64,000 nt of DNA, from positions 8,600,501 to 8,664,500 of the forward strand of contig JALMGJ010000015.1 in NCBI GenBank assembly GCA_023362775.1. Reading direction: 5' to 3'. The position numbers and the translations under genes were made by a program. Every line of letters begins with the position of its first letter. The first letter of the stretch is position 1. Shown one piece after another: positions 47,501-57,744 of the stretch. The notes under the pieces are model-generated. The model saw only the letters and a list, made by a program, of their open reading frames with translations, ran no database searches and was not told where the DNA came from. This DNA is from Charina bottae. Taxonomy: Eukaryota; Chordata; Lepidosauria; Squamata; Charinaidae.

Positions 47501-48289
47501 AGTTAAAAAAAGAGATGTAAACATTCAAAGTAAAAAAAACAACCCTGCATCTATTTCTATTCACAGCTTTTTGTAATGGGAACAGCTTTCATAGACAACT
47601 TATGTACGTAGTTGCAAATGTAAATTCTCTGCAAAATTATTTTTAATGCAAATTCCCCTGATTGCAGTCTTTGTTATGTAAAACTCTGTGATGTCAACTC
47701 CTTTTTTAAAAAATGTAAATACCCGGATTTTTTGTACACAACTTTCAGAAACATCCGTTCTCCCATATATATATTTTTTTTGGGGGGGGGGGCAGGGGGA
47801 GAGAACACATGTGTGTGGAAGTGTGCAGATTTTCAGTGTAATAAAAGCAAGATCTATCCAGATTCTGTTCTGTGCTACAGCCTTTGCTGTGGCAGAGACT
47901 ATTTCAAGAATCATGCACATCCACTTCTGTAGAAATTTGGGGTGGATTTCTTTTATTCGGCCATGCAGCACCCTTGTCCTCTAGAAACCCATTGGCGCTT
48001 TCCCATCTTGCTTCGGTCTCTGTCTAAATCAGAGACTAGAAACTTGGAGAAAGCTAGGGTAGTCCAGTGCTACAATTTTCCCTCTTGAGTTGCCACCCCC
48101 TGTGGCCTTTTAAGCCTATTTGAAATGGAATGCTGTTGACCTGCAGCCTTTCCCTTTTGCTAGACCATTCTCTACTGCTCTGTATGGAGCTTTAATCCAC
48201 AATGTCATTCTTCAATGTGTTCTGTAAGAAGAAAACTGCAGAGGGCATATATATTCGAATTAATAAATAAATACCAAGGTTGAAAGAAC
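44593..48289. other. Mostly unique sequence; decayed palindromic repeat at about 45115-45195
   Basis: 'cttcccagaattctcagcag' and 'ctagggaattctgggatgtg' at 45140-45190 resemble a degraded copy of the hairpin MITE. Two TTAGGG-type units (ccctaaccctaac) at 46151-46163 are too few to call telomeric. The overlapping frames at 46437-46966 have no known domain. Confidence 0.4.
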
Positions 48290-48480
48290 ACATCGCCATT
48301 TTAATTTTATTATATTTATGGTATTTTAAATGGTTATTTTAATGTTTTAATTTTTAATATTCGTGATTTTGATGATTTGTAAACCGCCCAGAGTTCCTTG
48401 AGGGAGTTGGGCGGTGAGAAATCGAATGACTGACTGACTGACTGACTGACTGACTGACTGACTAAATAAATAAATAAATA
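48290..48480 (+). mobile_element. L2-type LINE 3' end with (GACT)n
   Basis: A T-rich 3' region leads to 'aaaccgcccagagttccttg', 'agggagttgggcggtgagaa', a (GACT)n run at about 48428-48462, then AAATAAATAAAT. The simple repeat probably grew from the LINE tail. Confidence 0.8.
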
Positions 48481-48649
48481 TTCTCTACTGAACTGTTCTG
48501 GAAAAAGAGAGAAAGAAAGGGGTGTATGTATTCTAAACTCTCCCAGCTTTTCTTGTACAGTAATACATTTTTAGGATATATTACCATCTTAATCACGCAG
48601 TCGTTTCTTCAGGCTGGACAGAGCAACTGTGTTGTAGAAGGCTCTCACG

Positions 48650-48720
48650 TCATTTATCTATACATTTTATTTTGCTGTCCATCTCACCAAGTGACTCTAG
48701 GCAGCTCCCAACAGAAACAT
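48650..48720 (-). mobile_element. L2-type tail, reverse, diverged
   Basis: 'tattttgctgtccatctcac' and 'gtgactctaggcagctccca' follow the reversed tail pattern of the other L2 copies. It is weak. Confidence 0.4.
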
Positions 48721-49518
48721 AAAAGCACAGTATCACTTGAGAAACAACAACCACAATTCTGCATTGGCCCCCTCGTTTTGTTAAGCCATGGTAACCTATT
48801 CATTCATCACACTGAGCCATAAACCAAGGCTTACAAAGTGCAGTGGGTAGGATGAAATAGCACACTGAAACATGAATTGCTTCAAGCATGCTTTCTGGAA
48901 GAAGACATCCAATGTGGATGGTACCCTGTGCTGAAGCAGGTAACCTTCTTGGGATCAAGATCCCACACCTTTAACACATTCTGAGAGCCCAAGGGCTGCA
49001 AAGTAGCCACATCACATATTGATGTGAGTGTATTTTTTTCAGGGGATCTGAGTGGCTTTTTAAAACACTGAGCTATGATACTACAATTTTCATCGGCTCC
49101 CCACTTCAAAACATCAACAGTTTCCAGCAGTTCTGGGGCTGCAAAGGTTAGAGAGTCAAAAGCCACATGGAAGTTGAGGGCTACTAGTTGCCCACCTCTG
49201 CCATAAGCCATAGTTTGCACATCACAGAGACTGAGATGGTGTTTGCACCAGTTAGAGAAACCCTGGTAAACCCCATTATAGTTCAGTATGGTAACTATAC
49301 CCAACTTCAGTCATTGCTCTCAGGTTGAACATAACCATGGTTTAGTGAGATAAAAATAAGCCATAACTGATGCATTCCCCCTCCCTCTCCACTTAAGATG
49401 CATTTATGGTTCTTTCCATTTTCAGAGACTGGACTTCATTTGAAAGATGTCAGCTCGAAATCATGCTTTAGGAACATGGCTTGTTTCAGCAAACCATAGG
49501 AAAGATTAGATTAAAGTC
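48721..49518. other. Unique sequence, nothing recognised
   Basis: A 140-codon reverse frame at 48882-49304 has no domain I recognise. I do not call it. Confidence 0.4.
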
Positions 49519-49701
49519 CTCTCTCCTGGACTTTAGGAAAAACCTAAAGACCTGGTTATGTCATCGTGCTTGGGGAGGGGAATAGCCAGTCTTGGGGTTG
49601 GCTGGTCCCTTAGATCTGCCCTGACCAGCCTTATCGACCGGTGGGATGAGATCTACCATTCCTGGATCGAATTGTATGATATATATATATATACACACAT
49701 A
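49519..49701 (+). mobile_element. L2-type LINE 3' region, part before the Tc1 insertion
   Basis: 'cctggactttaggaaaaacc' and 'taaagacctggttatgtcat' parallel the FRKALKTWL codons near the end of the L2 reverse transcriptase at 52.55 kb. 'cttggggttggctggtccct' matches the text just after that reading frame. The copy is interrupted at a TA/CA microsatellite (49679-49701) and resumes after the Tc1 element. Confidence 0.75.
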
Positions 49702-51284
49702 CACACTGCTCAAAAAAATAAAGGGAACACTGAAACAACACAATGTAAGTCCAAGTCAATCACACTTCTGTGAAATCAAACTGTCCACTTAGGTAGCAAC
49801 ACTGATTGACAATCAATTTCACATGCTGTTGTGCACATGGAATAGACAATAGGCGGAAAGCATAGGCAGTTAGCAAGACATCCCCAATAAAGGAGTGGAT
49901 CTGCAGGTGGTGACCACAGACCACTTCTCAGTTCCTATGCTTTCTGGCTGATGGTTTGGTCACTTTTGAATGCTGGCGGTGCTTCCACTCTAGTGGCAGC
50001 ATGAGACGGAGTCTACAACCCACACAAGTGGCTCAGGTAGTGCAGCTCATCCAGGATGGCACATCAATGCGAGCTGCGGCAAGAAGGTTTGCTGTGTCTG
50101 TCAGCGTAGTGTCCAGAGCATGGAGGCGCTACCAGGAGACAGGTCAGTACATCAGGAGACGTGGAGGAGGCCGTAGGAGGGCAACAACCCAGCAGCAGGA
50201 CCGCTACCTCCGCCTTTGTGCAAGGAGGGACAGGAGGAGCACTGCCAGAGCCCTGCAAAATGACCTCCAGTGGGCCACAAATGTGCGTGTGGCTGCTCAA
50301 ACGGTCAGAAACAGACTCCATGAGAGTGGTATGAGGGCCCGACGTCCACAGGTGGGGGTTGTGCTTACAGCCCAACACCGTGCAGGACGTTTGGCATTTG
50401 CCAGAGAACACAAGATTGGCAACTTCGCCACTGGCGCCCTGTGCTCTTCACAGATGAAGGCAGGTTCACACTGAGCACATGTGACAGACGTGACAGGGTC
50501 TGGAGACGCCGTGGAGAACGTTCTGCTGCCTGCAACATCCTCCAGCATGACCGGTTTGGCAGTGGGTCAGTAATGGTGTGGGGTGGCATTTCTTTAGGGG
50601 GCTGCACAGCCCTCCATGTGCTCGCCAGAGGTAGCCTGACTGCCATTAGGTACCGAGATGAGATCCTCAGACCCCTTGTGAGACCATATGCTGGTGCGGT
50701 TGGCCCTGGGTTCCTCCTAATGCAAGACAATGCTAGACCTCATGTGGCTGGAGTGTGCCAGCAGTTCCTGCAAGACGAAGGCATTGATGCTATGGACTGG
50801 CCCGCCTGTTCCCCAGACCTGAATCCAATTGAGCACATCTGGGACATCATGTCTCGCTCCATCCACCAACGCCACGTTGCACCACAGACTGTCCAGGAGT
50901 TGGGGGATGCTTTAGTCCAGGTGTGGGAGGAGATCCCTCAGGAGACCATCCGCCACCTCATCAGGAGCATGCCCAGGCGTTGTAGGGAGGTCATACAGGC
51001 ACGTGGAGGCCACACACACTACTGAGCCTCATTTTGACTTGTTTTAAGGACATTACATCAACGTTGGATCAGCCTGTAGTGTTCTTTTCCACTTTAATTT
51101 TTGAGTGTAACTCCACATCCAGACCTCCAGGGGTTGCTTACATTTGATTTCCATTGCTTTTTGTGTGATGTTGTTGTCAGCACATTCAACTATGTAATGA
51201 ACAAAGTAATTAATACGAATATTTCATTCATTCAGATCTAGGATGTCTTATTTCAGTGTTCCCTTTATTTTTTTGAGCAGCTTA
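49702..51284 (+). mobile_element. Tc1-like DNA transposon, nearly intact
   Basis: Perfect 30-bp inverted repeats lie at 49706-49735 (starts CTGCTCAAAAAAATAAAGGG) and 51251-51280. The outer four bases differ between ends, and TA borders each side (49700-49701 and 51285-51286), as expected for Tc1-mariner insertion. The total is about 1.58 kb, the usual Tc1 size, with one transposase gene inside. Insertion was into the TA/CA repeat of an L2 3' end. I recall very similar elements in fish, lampreys and amphibians, which would fit horizontal spread, but I cannot test it here. Confidence 0.96.
50001..51025 (+). pseudogene. Tc1-like DDE transposase, one frameshift
   Basis: This is a cut-and-paste transposase that would bind the inverted repeats and catalyse TA-targeted transposition in the nucleus. 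The first frame starts at ATG 50001 (MRRSLQPTQ) and is open to 50474. It holds a bipartite helix-turn-helix region (about residues 5-115: [31 protein letters not shown]) with a basic GRRR linker between its halves. The second frame, open from before 50441 to 51025, holds the catalytic triad: D in LFTDEGRF, D in MQDNARPH and E in SPDLNPIEHIWD. There are 34 residues between the second D and the E (DD34E). One missing base near 50411-50413 separates the frames. Correcting for it gives about 341 residues, the normal family length. An earlier in-frame ATG at 49956 exists but adds unlikely sequence. As it stands the protein is truncated before the catalytic core. Confidence 0.93.
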
Positions 51285-51436
51285 TATATCAAATTCATAT
51301 CTCTTGTACACAATATAGATATTGTTTATTATTGATATTTATTGTTTTAATTTAATTTTAAACCTTGTTGTGAATGGCCCAGGGTCCCTCCTTGTGGGGG
51401 AGATGGGCGGGATATAAATGTAATAAATAAATAAAT

Positions 51437-51440
<4 letters not shown>
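51285..51440 (+). mobile_element. L2-type LINE 3' end, part after the Tc1 insertion
   Basis: It resumes with a T-rich region and 'tgtgaatggcccagggtccc', 'tccttgtgggggagatgggc', then 'gggatataaatgtaataaat' and AAATAAATAAAG. With 49519-49701 it makes one L2 3' end split by the transposon. Confidence 0.82.

Positions 51441-51486
<46 letters not shown>
51441..51486. repeat. (GATA)n microsatellite
   Basis: About 46 bp of pure GATA directly after the L2 A-rich tail, a common microsatellite nursery. Confidence 0.97.
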
Positions 51487-51769
51487 TAGCATTCAGCCCA
51501 AATTTTATACTTCATTGAAACTAGAAGCAAACATTTCTGATTTCCTCACCACTGTACTGGAGAAGGAGAGGAGAAAGGACTAACACACCACTGCAGATAC
51601 AGCAGCTTTGTGTGACATCAGTCCTGCCCTTTAGTGTGATGACTGAACGAAGCCAAGTTTGTGAAAAGGCTACATGTTGGTTCAGAGGGCAGTTTGAGAT
51701 TACTGAATGGAACATCAGGGACACATAATTTTTTTTCAGCCAAATGCCACCCTCCAGCAAGGTGTAAGT

Positions 51770-52803
51770 GGAGATCTGGATGAATATGTGTAAGATGTCA
51801 ATGCCTTATCTCAGTGCCTGGAGGCTGTGGGGGTCTGGATGGGGAACAACAGGCTTCAACTGAACCCTGGTAAGACGGAGTGGCTGTGGATTGACGGCCC
51901 CCCTGGATCCGGGAAGTTGTCATCTTTGGTTCTGGGTGGAGTTGCACTACCCCACTCGGATCCAGTGCGGAATCTGGGGGTCCTCCTGGACTCGCGACTC
52001 CTGCTCGAAGAGCAGGTGGCAGTCGTGGCCAGGAGGGCCTTTGCACAGCTGCGAGTTGTGCGCCAGTTACGCCCTTTCCTGGATCGGGAGGCCCTCCGAA
52101 CAGTCACTCACGCCCTTGTCATCTCCCGTATAGACTATTGTAATGCGCTCTACATGGGGCTACCCTTGAAGAGTATCCAGAAGCTTCAGCTGGTGCAGAA
52201 TGCGGCGGCGCGAGCAGTTATGGGGGCCAAGAGATCGGCCCATGTAACACCTCTGCTTCTCGAGCTGCATTGGGTGCCAGTTTGCTTCCGGGTCCAATTC
52301 AAGGTGTTGGTGATCACCTTTAAAGCCCTACATGGCATAGGACCAGGGTACCTGAGGGACCGTCTCGTCCCAATAACGTCAGCCCGCCCCACCCGTGCAT
52401 GCAGAGAGGGCATGCTTCGGACCCCCTCAACAAGAGAATTCCATCTAGCGGGGTCCAGGAGGCGTGCCTTCTCTGCGATAGCGCCCGCCCTATGGAATAT
52501 CTTGCCCCCGGAGGTGAGACTGGCCCCCTCCCTCCTGACCTTTCGGAAGGCCCTTAAGACCTGGCTCTGCCACCTGGCCTGGGACAACGGAGGTGGGAGT
52601 GCCTCTTGGGGTTGGCTAGCCCCGTAGCAACACTATGCTACGTTCCCTACGTCCCCCATCTTGTATTTTATTTATTTATATTGTATTTTTTAAAATTATT
52701 GTATTGTTTTTAACTTTGATTGTTGTGACCCGCCCAGAGTCCCTTGTATGGGAGATGGGCGGGGAATAAATTGAATAAATAAATAAATAAATAATAAATA
52801 AAT
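51770..52803 (+). mobile_element. L2-type LINE, 5'-truncated, long open 3' part
   Basis: It includes the reverse-transcriptase C-terminus at 51827-52627. A T-rich 3' untranslated region with 'gacccgcccagagtcccttg' and 'gggagatgggcggggaataa' follows, then (AAAT)n at about 52765-52803. The exact 5' break is not visible; homology plausibly begins near 51770-51800. The wording is shared with the tails at 16.9, 48.4 and 51.4 kb and, reversed, at 53.5, 56.9 and 60.3 kb. Confidence 0.88.
51827..52627 (+). pseudogene. L2 LINE reverse transcriptase, C-terminal 266 codons
   Basis: In the full element this is the C-terminal part of the ORF2 polyprotein that copies LINE RNA into the genome by target-primed reverse transcription. 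The visible family text, in order, is LQLNPGKTEWLW (about residue 10), VRNLGVLLDSRL (about 48), LRPFLDREALRTVTHALVISR (about 80-105) and YCNALYMGLP. KLQLVQNAAARAVMG, LHWVPVCFRVQFKVLVITFK, GPGYLRDRL and FRKALKTWLCHL (near the end) follow. The polymerase catalytic motif (an F/YxDD box) lies upstream in this family and is missing, so the copy is dead. The frame nevertheless has no stop for 266 codons, suggesting a fairly young insertion. The ATG is internal and not a true start. The identity is L2-like rather than CR1, judged from the NLGVLLDS and YCNAL-GLP motifs. Confidence 0.9.
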
Positions 52804-53291
52804 GTTTTAAATTCTAACAGTTTTGAATTCAAAATGCCTTGTCTTGCATCTGAAAATAGCTCTCCTGAATATTTTGGAAGGGTTTCGAGCTTAAACCACT
52901 GCATCATTCAACAAAACTCAAAACCTTTCCAAAATGATTGGAAACAGTTACTTTTCCTTGGAAATGGCCGTTTTGCATCCAGAACAGGCAGTTTAAAACC
53001 TGAAATAGTTCAAACTTGAAATGTTTTCATTAAAGTCAGTTTAGAATACTTTTCCTCATGTATTAAATCATTGCATTTATTTATTTTTGTTTTACTTACA
53101 TAAAGGAAAGTCGCAAAGGTTTGGTGCCTCATCCAGGATGATTTTTCCCTTCTGATAGAGTAAAAGTTGCAATTTTGGTAAGGAATTACATGGCCCTGAG
53201 ACCTCTGGCTATGCATCTGTGATACACACTCATTACTATATCTTCTAGCCACCCTTTTTTAAATTCATATCTCTTGTACACAAATACACAC

Positions 53292-53770
53292 TACAGGTAG
53301 TCCTTGCTTAATGACCATAATTGGCACCGGCTACTCTGTTGCTAAACTATGCAGTTGCTAAGTGAGACATCACATGACTATAATGGATTTATGACCTCAC
53401 TTATGCCACAGTCGTTAAGCAAGACATCATGTGACTGCACCTTGTGATTTCATTGCCTGCTTCTCCATTGACTCTGCTTGTTGGAAGCCGGCTGTGAAGC
53501 ACGCAAATGGCAATTTATTTATTTATTTATTATTTCAATTTATTCCCCGCCCATCTCCCTTGCAAGGGACTCTGGGCAATCATGTGTCCATGGGCCATTG
53601 TGACAGTGGTAAACACCCACCATTTGCGAAGCGCCCGAATCTCGATCATGTGACCATGGGGATGCTGTGACAGTTGTAAGTGCAAGGGCCAGTCATAAAG
53701 TTACTTTTTCAGCGCCATTGTGACTTCAAACAGTCGCTCAACAGGGCAGTCGTTAAGCAGGGACTAACTA
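53292..53770 (+). mobile_element. Tigger/pogo-like MITE with a nested L2 tail
   Basis: It begins TACAGGTAGTCCTTGCTTAA and ends near 'cgttaagcagggactaacta', with the family's 'gttgctaa', 'cgttaagc' and 'gtaagtgcaagg' motifs. The interior is interrupted at about 53512-53575 by a reverse L2 tail. The right end is more decayed than the left. Confidence 0.82.
53512..53575 (-). mobile_element. Minimal L2-type tail inserted in a MITE
   Basis: TTTATTTATTTATTTATTAT, then 'caatttattccccgcccatc' and 'ttgcaagggactctgggc', is only the last 60 bp or so of an L2, reversed. 'ggcaat' flanks both sides, a possible short target duplication. Confidence 0.8.
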
Positions 53771-55156
53771 TATACTTAAGTGAGTGCATAAGTATCTGAT
53801 AGCTCTATGGATGCATTGCAACAGTTGTAGATATTGACCTACGGATAACAAATTCTTTGACATCTTTCTGTCAAGAGGAAAAACCCACTTGGCTACAGAT
53901 GAGCAGAAAATGGATTGCTGCAGAATAGCTGGAGTGTAGCATGAGAAGAGATGAACAAAGGACAATCTTCAGCCATTAGTAAAAGTGAGGGTGATGAGAA
54001 TTGGCATTCCTGCTCCAAGTTGGGGGCCAGCTCTCTTATCTTTGTGAATTACCCCCCTTAGCTATTGTTTTTGGGGAAAGCGATGGAGGCATGACTTGGC
54101 TTCAAACAAGGAAACGGTCAGAAAAGAATGGCTGTCAATTTTACAAGGACCCTTTTTTCCTTCCTTCCTCCCTATTGTCTGTGACATGTCAGAGGTTATG
54201 AAATATTGAGGCCATTGGAAAGGAAAAAAGAAAGACCTTGCTAATGGCCAAGGCGAAACTCTGAAATTATACTACAATTCAACCTCAGGTTTGAAGGACT
54301 GCAATTCCCATCCTCCCAGCCAGCATGGGATGATGGGCTTTTAATCCAGCAGCACACAGGGACTCAAACTTGCAAAAGGATGCTGTATGTGATCTTAAGA
54401 TAAATCATGCATTTGAAACATTAGCCTTTCCATTAAAAAGCTTGAATCTTGGCTAGCAGTGCTGGACCCAGGGATAAAAATCTTTTTTTGCCCATGGCAG
54501 GAAATTTTCTAGGATGTATTTTATGTGTTCGGGATTAAATATAAAGCCTTCATCACATAAATGTTTCCACCCTGCCAAAGCGTTGCTCCATGTTTCTTCC
54601 ATCTCACCCCTAGAACTTAATTGCTTGCATTTTTCCAGTCTTCAAAAATAACTTAAAAATAAGTTTTCAAGAACTTTCTGAGCACCTCTTACCCTCTCTT
54701 ATCTTCAGGCGAGCTTTTCACTGTTGGAGGAGGACTTAATAGCCCACCCTTAAAAACAATTGACTTGCTTTTACATTCTGCCTTTGTAAAACAGGGCCTT
54801 CCCCATCATTCTTTCTTCCACCAAAGGCTTTCCTCATTTTCCAGGATTTTACATGCAGTTTTAATTGTGCTGTTTCTTTTACCCTGCTCCTTTAATTTCA
54901 TGGCTTTTAGTGGATAATTATTTTTAGACTGGCTTTTCTTCTTCTCCTTTGTGAACTGCTCCGGGCATATCGTTGAAAGGCAACACCAAAAGCGTTGCTG
55001 ATGATGAGCACTATTCATGCTAACAACATTTTATTAAGAATCCCAAAGTCATGGGATAGGTAGGGAGGAAGCAAATTCTGGGAGGGCGACTTGTTAAGAA
55101 CAAGAGATACCAGAAATTCAGAATTGTGCCTATTAAATTGGGAAATTTAGAATATG
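53771..55156. other. Unique sequence; palindromic remnant at about 54285-54345
   Basis: 'ggactgcaattcccatcctc' and 'cagccagcatgggatgatgg' vaguely recall the hairpin MITE body. No gene is recognised. Confidence 0.4.
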
Positions 55157-55168
55157 TATGATTTGTCT

Positions 55169-55489
55169 GGGGCGCGATGGCTCAGCAGTTAAGACACCAG
55201 GCTTGTCGATCAGAAGGTCAGCGATTCGAGACCTGAGCGCCGCGTGACGGAGTGAGCTCCCGCACTCGCCCCAGCTCTTGCCAACCTAGCAATTCGAAAG
55301 CATGCAAATGCAAGTAGATAAATAGGTACCACTTCGGTGGGATGGTAACAGCGTTCTGCGCATGTCATGCCGGCCACATGACTGCGGAAGTGTCTTCGGA
55401 CAGCGCTGGCTCTTCGGCTAAGAAACGGAGATGAGCACCGGCCCCTAGAGTCGGACATGACTGTGCAGGGGAAAACCTTTACCTTTTTT
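55169..55489 (+). mobile_element. tRNA-derived SINE (BovB-tailed family), variant head
   Basis: Target duplication TATGATTTGTCT at 55157-55168 and 55490-55501. The tRNA-like head differs from the others: 'cagaaggtcagcgattcgag' and 'acctgagcgccgcgtga' replace the usual 'gatcgcaagttcggaggttc', so it may be a subfamily. Confidence 0.92.
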
Positions 55490-55597
55490 TATGATTTGTC
55501 TAGCTTGGAAGAGTCCATGTTTGATTAATTTACCCAAGTACACTGATATAGAAAAAGAGAATCCCCCCCCCCCCGACTGATTTATTGCTTTCCATTA

Positions 55598-55822
55598 CGG
55601 TTGTCAGTGTAATGATTAAGGTTTTAGACTAGGAGTGAAGGGAGCCATCGTGAAGTCTTTCCTCAGACTCCGAACCTCCTGGGTCGCTTTGGACCAGTTC
55701 CTCTCTCAGCCCAGCCTATCTCACCAGGTTTTTGTGGAGATACTATGAAGGGAGATCCCTGCATATGCTGCCATGACCTCCTGGAGAAAAAGTGGGATAT
55801 AAATCTAACAAATAATAAATGT
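55598..55822 (+). repeat. Old squamate SINE, diverged
   Basis: Box A-like 'agtgtaatgattaaggtttt', the body 'gggtcgctttggaccagttc', 'cccagcctatctcaccaggt' and the end 'gtgggatataaatctaacaa' follow the common SINE order but with many changes. Confidence 0.65.
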
Positions 55823-56390
55823 CAGGAGCTTATTAGTTTCAGAACTGGTTTATGTGTTGTGTACTATAAAGCAATTACATTTGAAAGAGGTTTCTGCTCT
55901 TTTTAATCAGGTAAAGGTTTTGGCAGCCTTGAAAGTGCCAGGAAATAACAGGCAATGTCAGGAATTCTCTGTATGAAGATGGGTTTGTTTTTCCTAAGTT
56001 GTCAATTATGAACCTGCTATAAAGCTCCTTCATTAAGTCAAAGAGGACAGGATCACTCAATGGAAATGCGGTTGGATGGGGCTACTTAAAGGAAAAGGGA
56101 AGGTGTCATGGTGCAAATTCTGGAGAGAGAGAGAGACTTCCATCCACCACATAAACCAGTCTCTGAGGATTTTTTCATTAATCTGGTCCCTTAATTCATT
56201 TTAACACACTTTGAACGCTGCATTAAATATCACACATCAGTTTGTTCTAACAAGAGTAGGGAACCTTCTTATGCCTTGGCAGCAAACTCACTTTTAGGGA
56301 GTGGCAAGGCCAAAGTAGGAAGGGCCAAGATGCCAAGTGGGTCCTTGGACAGAATTTGGCTTCACCATTAATTGAAAGGATTTTTTTTAT

Positions 56391-56419
56391 TAGTTTTAAT
56401 CTCTTAGAGATTAAAACTA
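56391..56419. repeat. Perfect 29-bp palindrome
   Basis: TAGTTTTAATCTCT (56391-56404) and AGAGATTAAAACTA (56406-56419) are exact reverse complements around a single T. It lies just upstream of a truncated SINE. Confidence 0.9.
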
Positions 56420-56428
56420 ATCTCTAAA

Positions 56429-56575
56429 CAGTGTTCCACGCGCGTCATGCCGGCCACATGACCGTGGAATCATCTTCGGACAGCGCTGGCTCTTCGGCTA
56501 ACAAACGGAGATGAGCACCGGCCCCTAGAGTCGGACACGACTGCACAAATGTGCAGGGGAAACCTTTAACCTTAA
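56429..56575 (+). mobile_element. tRNA-derived SINE (BovB-tailed family), 5'-truncated
   Basis: Only the 3' half remains, from 'gtgttccacgcgcgtcatgc' through 'agtcggacacgactg' to CCTTTAACCTT. 'aatctct' flanks both sides and may be the target duplication. It has no pol III boxes. Confidence 0.88.
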
Positions 56576-56826
56576 AAAATCTCTTAGAAGTCTATTCTAC
56601 ATTTGCCTGACTGCATTCATGTTCTCAGCTCACAATGGGAGGGGGGGAGGTTTAGAATTTGGTTCCACCTTTGCTTCCCCCACCCCTCGCACTGGTGTTA
56701 CAGGGTTACAGTGGAGAAGAAGAAAGAAACATGCAGTCACATTTGTTAGGGCTTCCAGATTATAAATGCAAACCTTTATCTTTTATGGAAGTAGTTATAG
56801 AAGGTATAAACAGCATATAGAAGAGA

Positions 56827-57020
56827 ATATTTTATTTATTTGTTTGTTTATTTATTTATTTATTTGTTTATTTTATTTATATGACCGCCCATCTCCCCAC
56901 ATGGGGAACTCTGGGCGGTTCACAATAAATAAATTAAAATAGAATCTAAAAATATATAAAACAACAATAATACAATACAATACAATAAGTAATTATAAAA
57001 AATATCTGTACCGCACGGTT
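56827..57020 (-). mobile_element. L2-type LINE 3' end, reverse
   Basis: A TTTATTTATTTGTTTG tail is followed by 'gaccgcccatctccccacat', 'ggggaactctgggcggttca' and the reversed A-rich 3' region up to the Penelope-like arm. Confidence 0.82.
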
Positions 57021-57027
57021 GAACTGT

Positions 57028-57140
57028 GTAGTCCTTGGTGCTCTCTGAGCTTGGTTATTTGCTTGCAGACGTTTCATGACCTGACTAGGTAACATCACCA
57101 GTACTAGTGAGTGTGGGGTTTGCTCCCTGTTTACATACAG
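57028..57140 (-). mobile_element. Penelope-like arm with hammerhead-like core, reverse
   Basis: Reverse complement of the segment at 23.6 kb and of 57745-57832. On the minus strand the core reads CTGGTGA (57096-57102), stem II GTTACC (57088-57093) with GGTCAT (57076-57081), then GAAACGTC ending near 57068. The core has G where A is required (CTGaTGA), so it is probably inactive. Confidence 0.6.
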
Positions 57141-57540
57141 TACAGGTAGTCCTCGACTAATGACCACAATTGGGACCAGAACTGTGGTCGCTAAGTGATG
57201 CGGTTGTTAAGTGAGGCACAACATGACCACACCTGATTTTATTAGCTTTTTTGCCGCAATTGTTAAGTGAATGTGGTCGTTAAGCAAATCCGGCTTCCCT
57301 GATTGATTTTGCTTGTCAGAAGCTGGCTGGGAAAGTCGCAAATGGTGATCATGTGACCCCGGGATGCTGCAACCATCATAAATACATGCCAGTTGCCAAG
57401 CACGCACATTTTGATCTTAGGTCTGTGGGGATGCTGTAACGGTCGTAAGTACGAGGACCAGCCTCAAGTCACTTTTTTCAGCACCGTCGTAACTTCGAAC
57501 GGTCACTAAATGAATGGATGTAATTTGAGGACTTCATATA
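57141..57540 (+). mobile_element. Tigger/pogo-like MITE between Penelope-like arms
   Basis: It begins TACAGGTAGTCCTCGACTAA and ends 'gaggacttcata'. It has the same internal order as 31186-31548. The right terminus has decayed into the adjoining AT array. Confidence 0.85.
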
Positions 57541-57737
57541 TATTATATTATTATAATATAATATAATATAATATAATATAATATAATATAATATATTATA
57601 TTATATTATATTATATTATATTATATTATATTATATTATATTATATATATAATATTTATATTATATTATATTATATTATATTATATTATATTATATTATA
57701 TTATATTATATTATATTATTATAATATTATATTTACT
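57538..57737. repeat. Strand-switching AT pentanucleotide array
   Basis: About 200 bp made only of A and T. It starts as TAATA units, flips to TATTA units near 57590, passes through ATATAT near 57645 and continues as TATTA before flipping again near 57720. The halves are reverse complements, so a cruciform is possible. Confidence 0.95.
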
Positions 57738-57744
57738 ATATATA

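Noticed and set aside
48882..49304. 140-codon minus-strand frame
   Set aside because: No motif, signal or family resemblance. Frames of this size are expected by chance in 64 kb.
49956..50000. Upstream ATG as the transposase start
   Set aside because: The 15 extra residues do not resemble the family N-terminus. The ATG at 50001 begins the basic stretch leading into the helix-turn-helix and gives the usual length.
57141..57540. Regulatory CpG/CRE cluster suggested by repeated cgttaag/gtcgtaag words
   Set aside because: The words belong to the Tigger-like MITE family and recur at 0.6, 31.2 and 53.3 kb.
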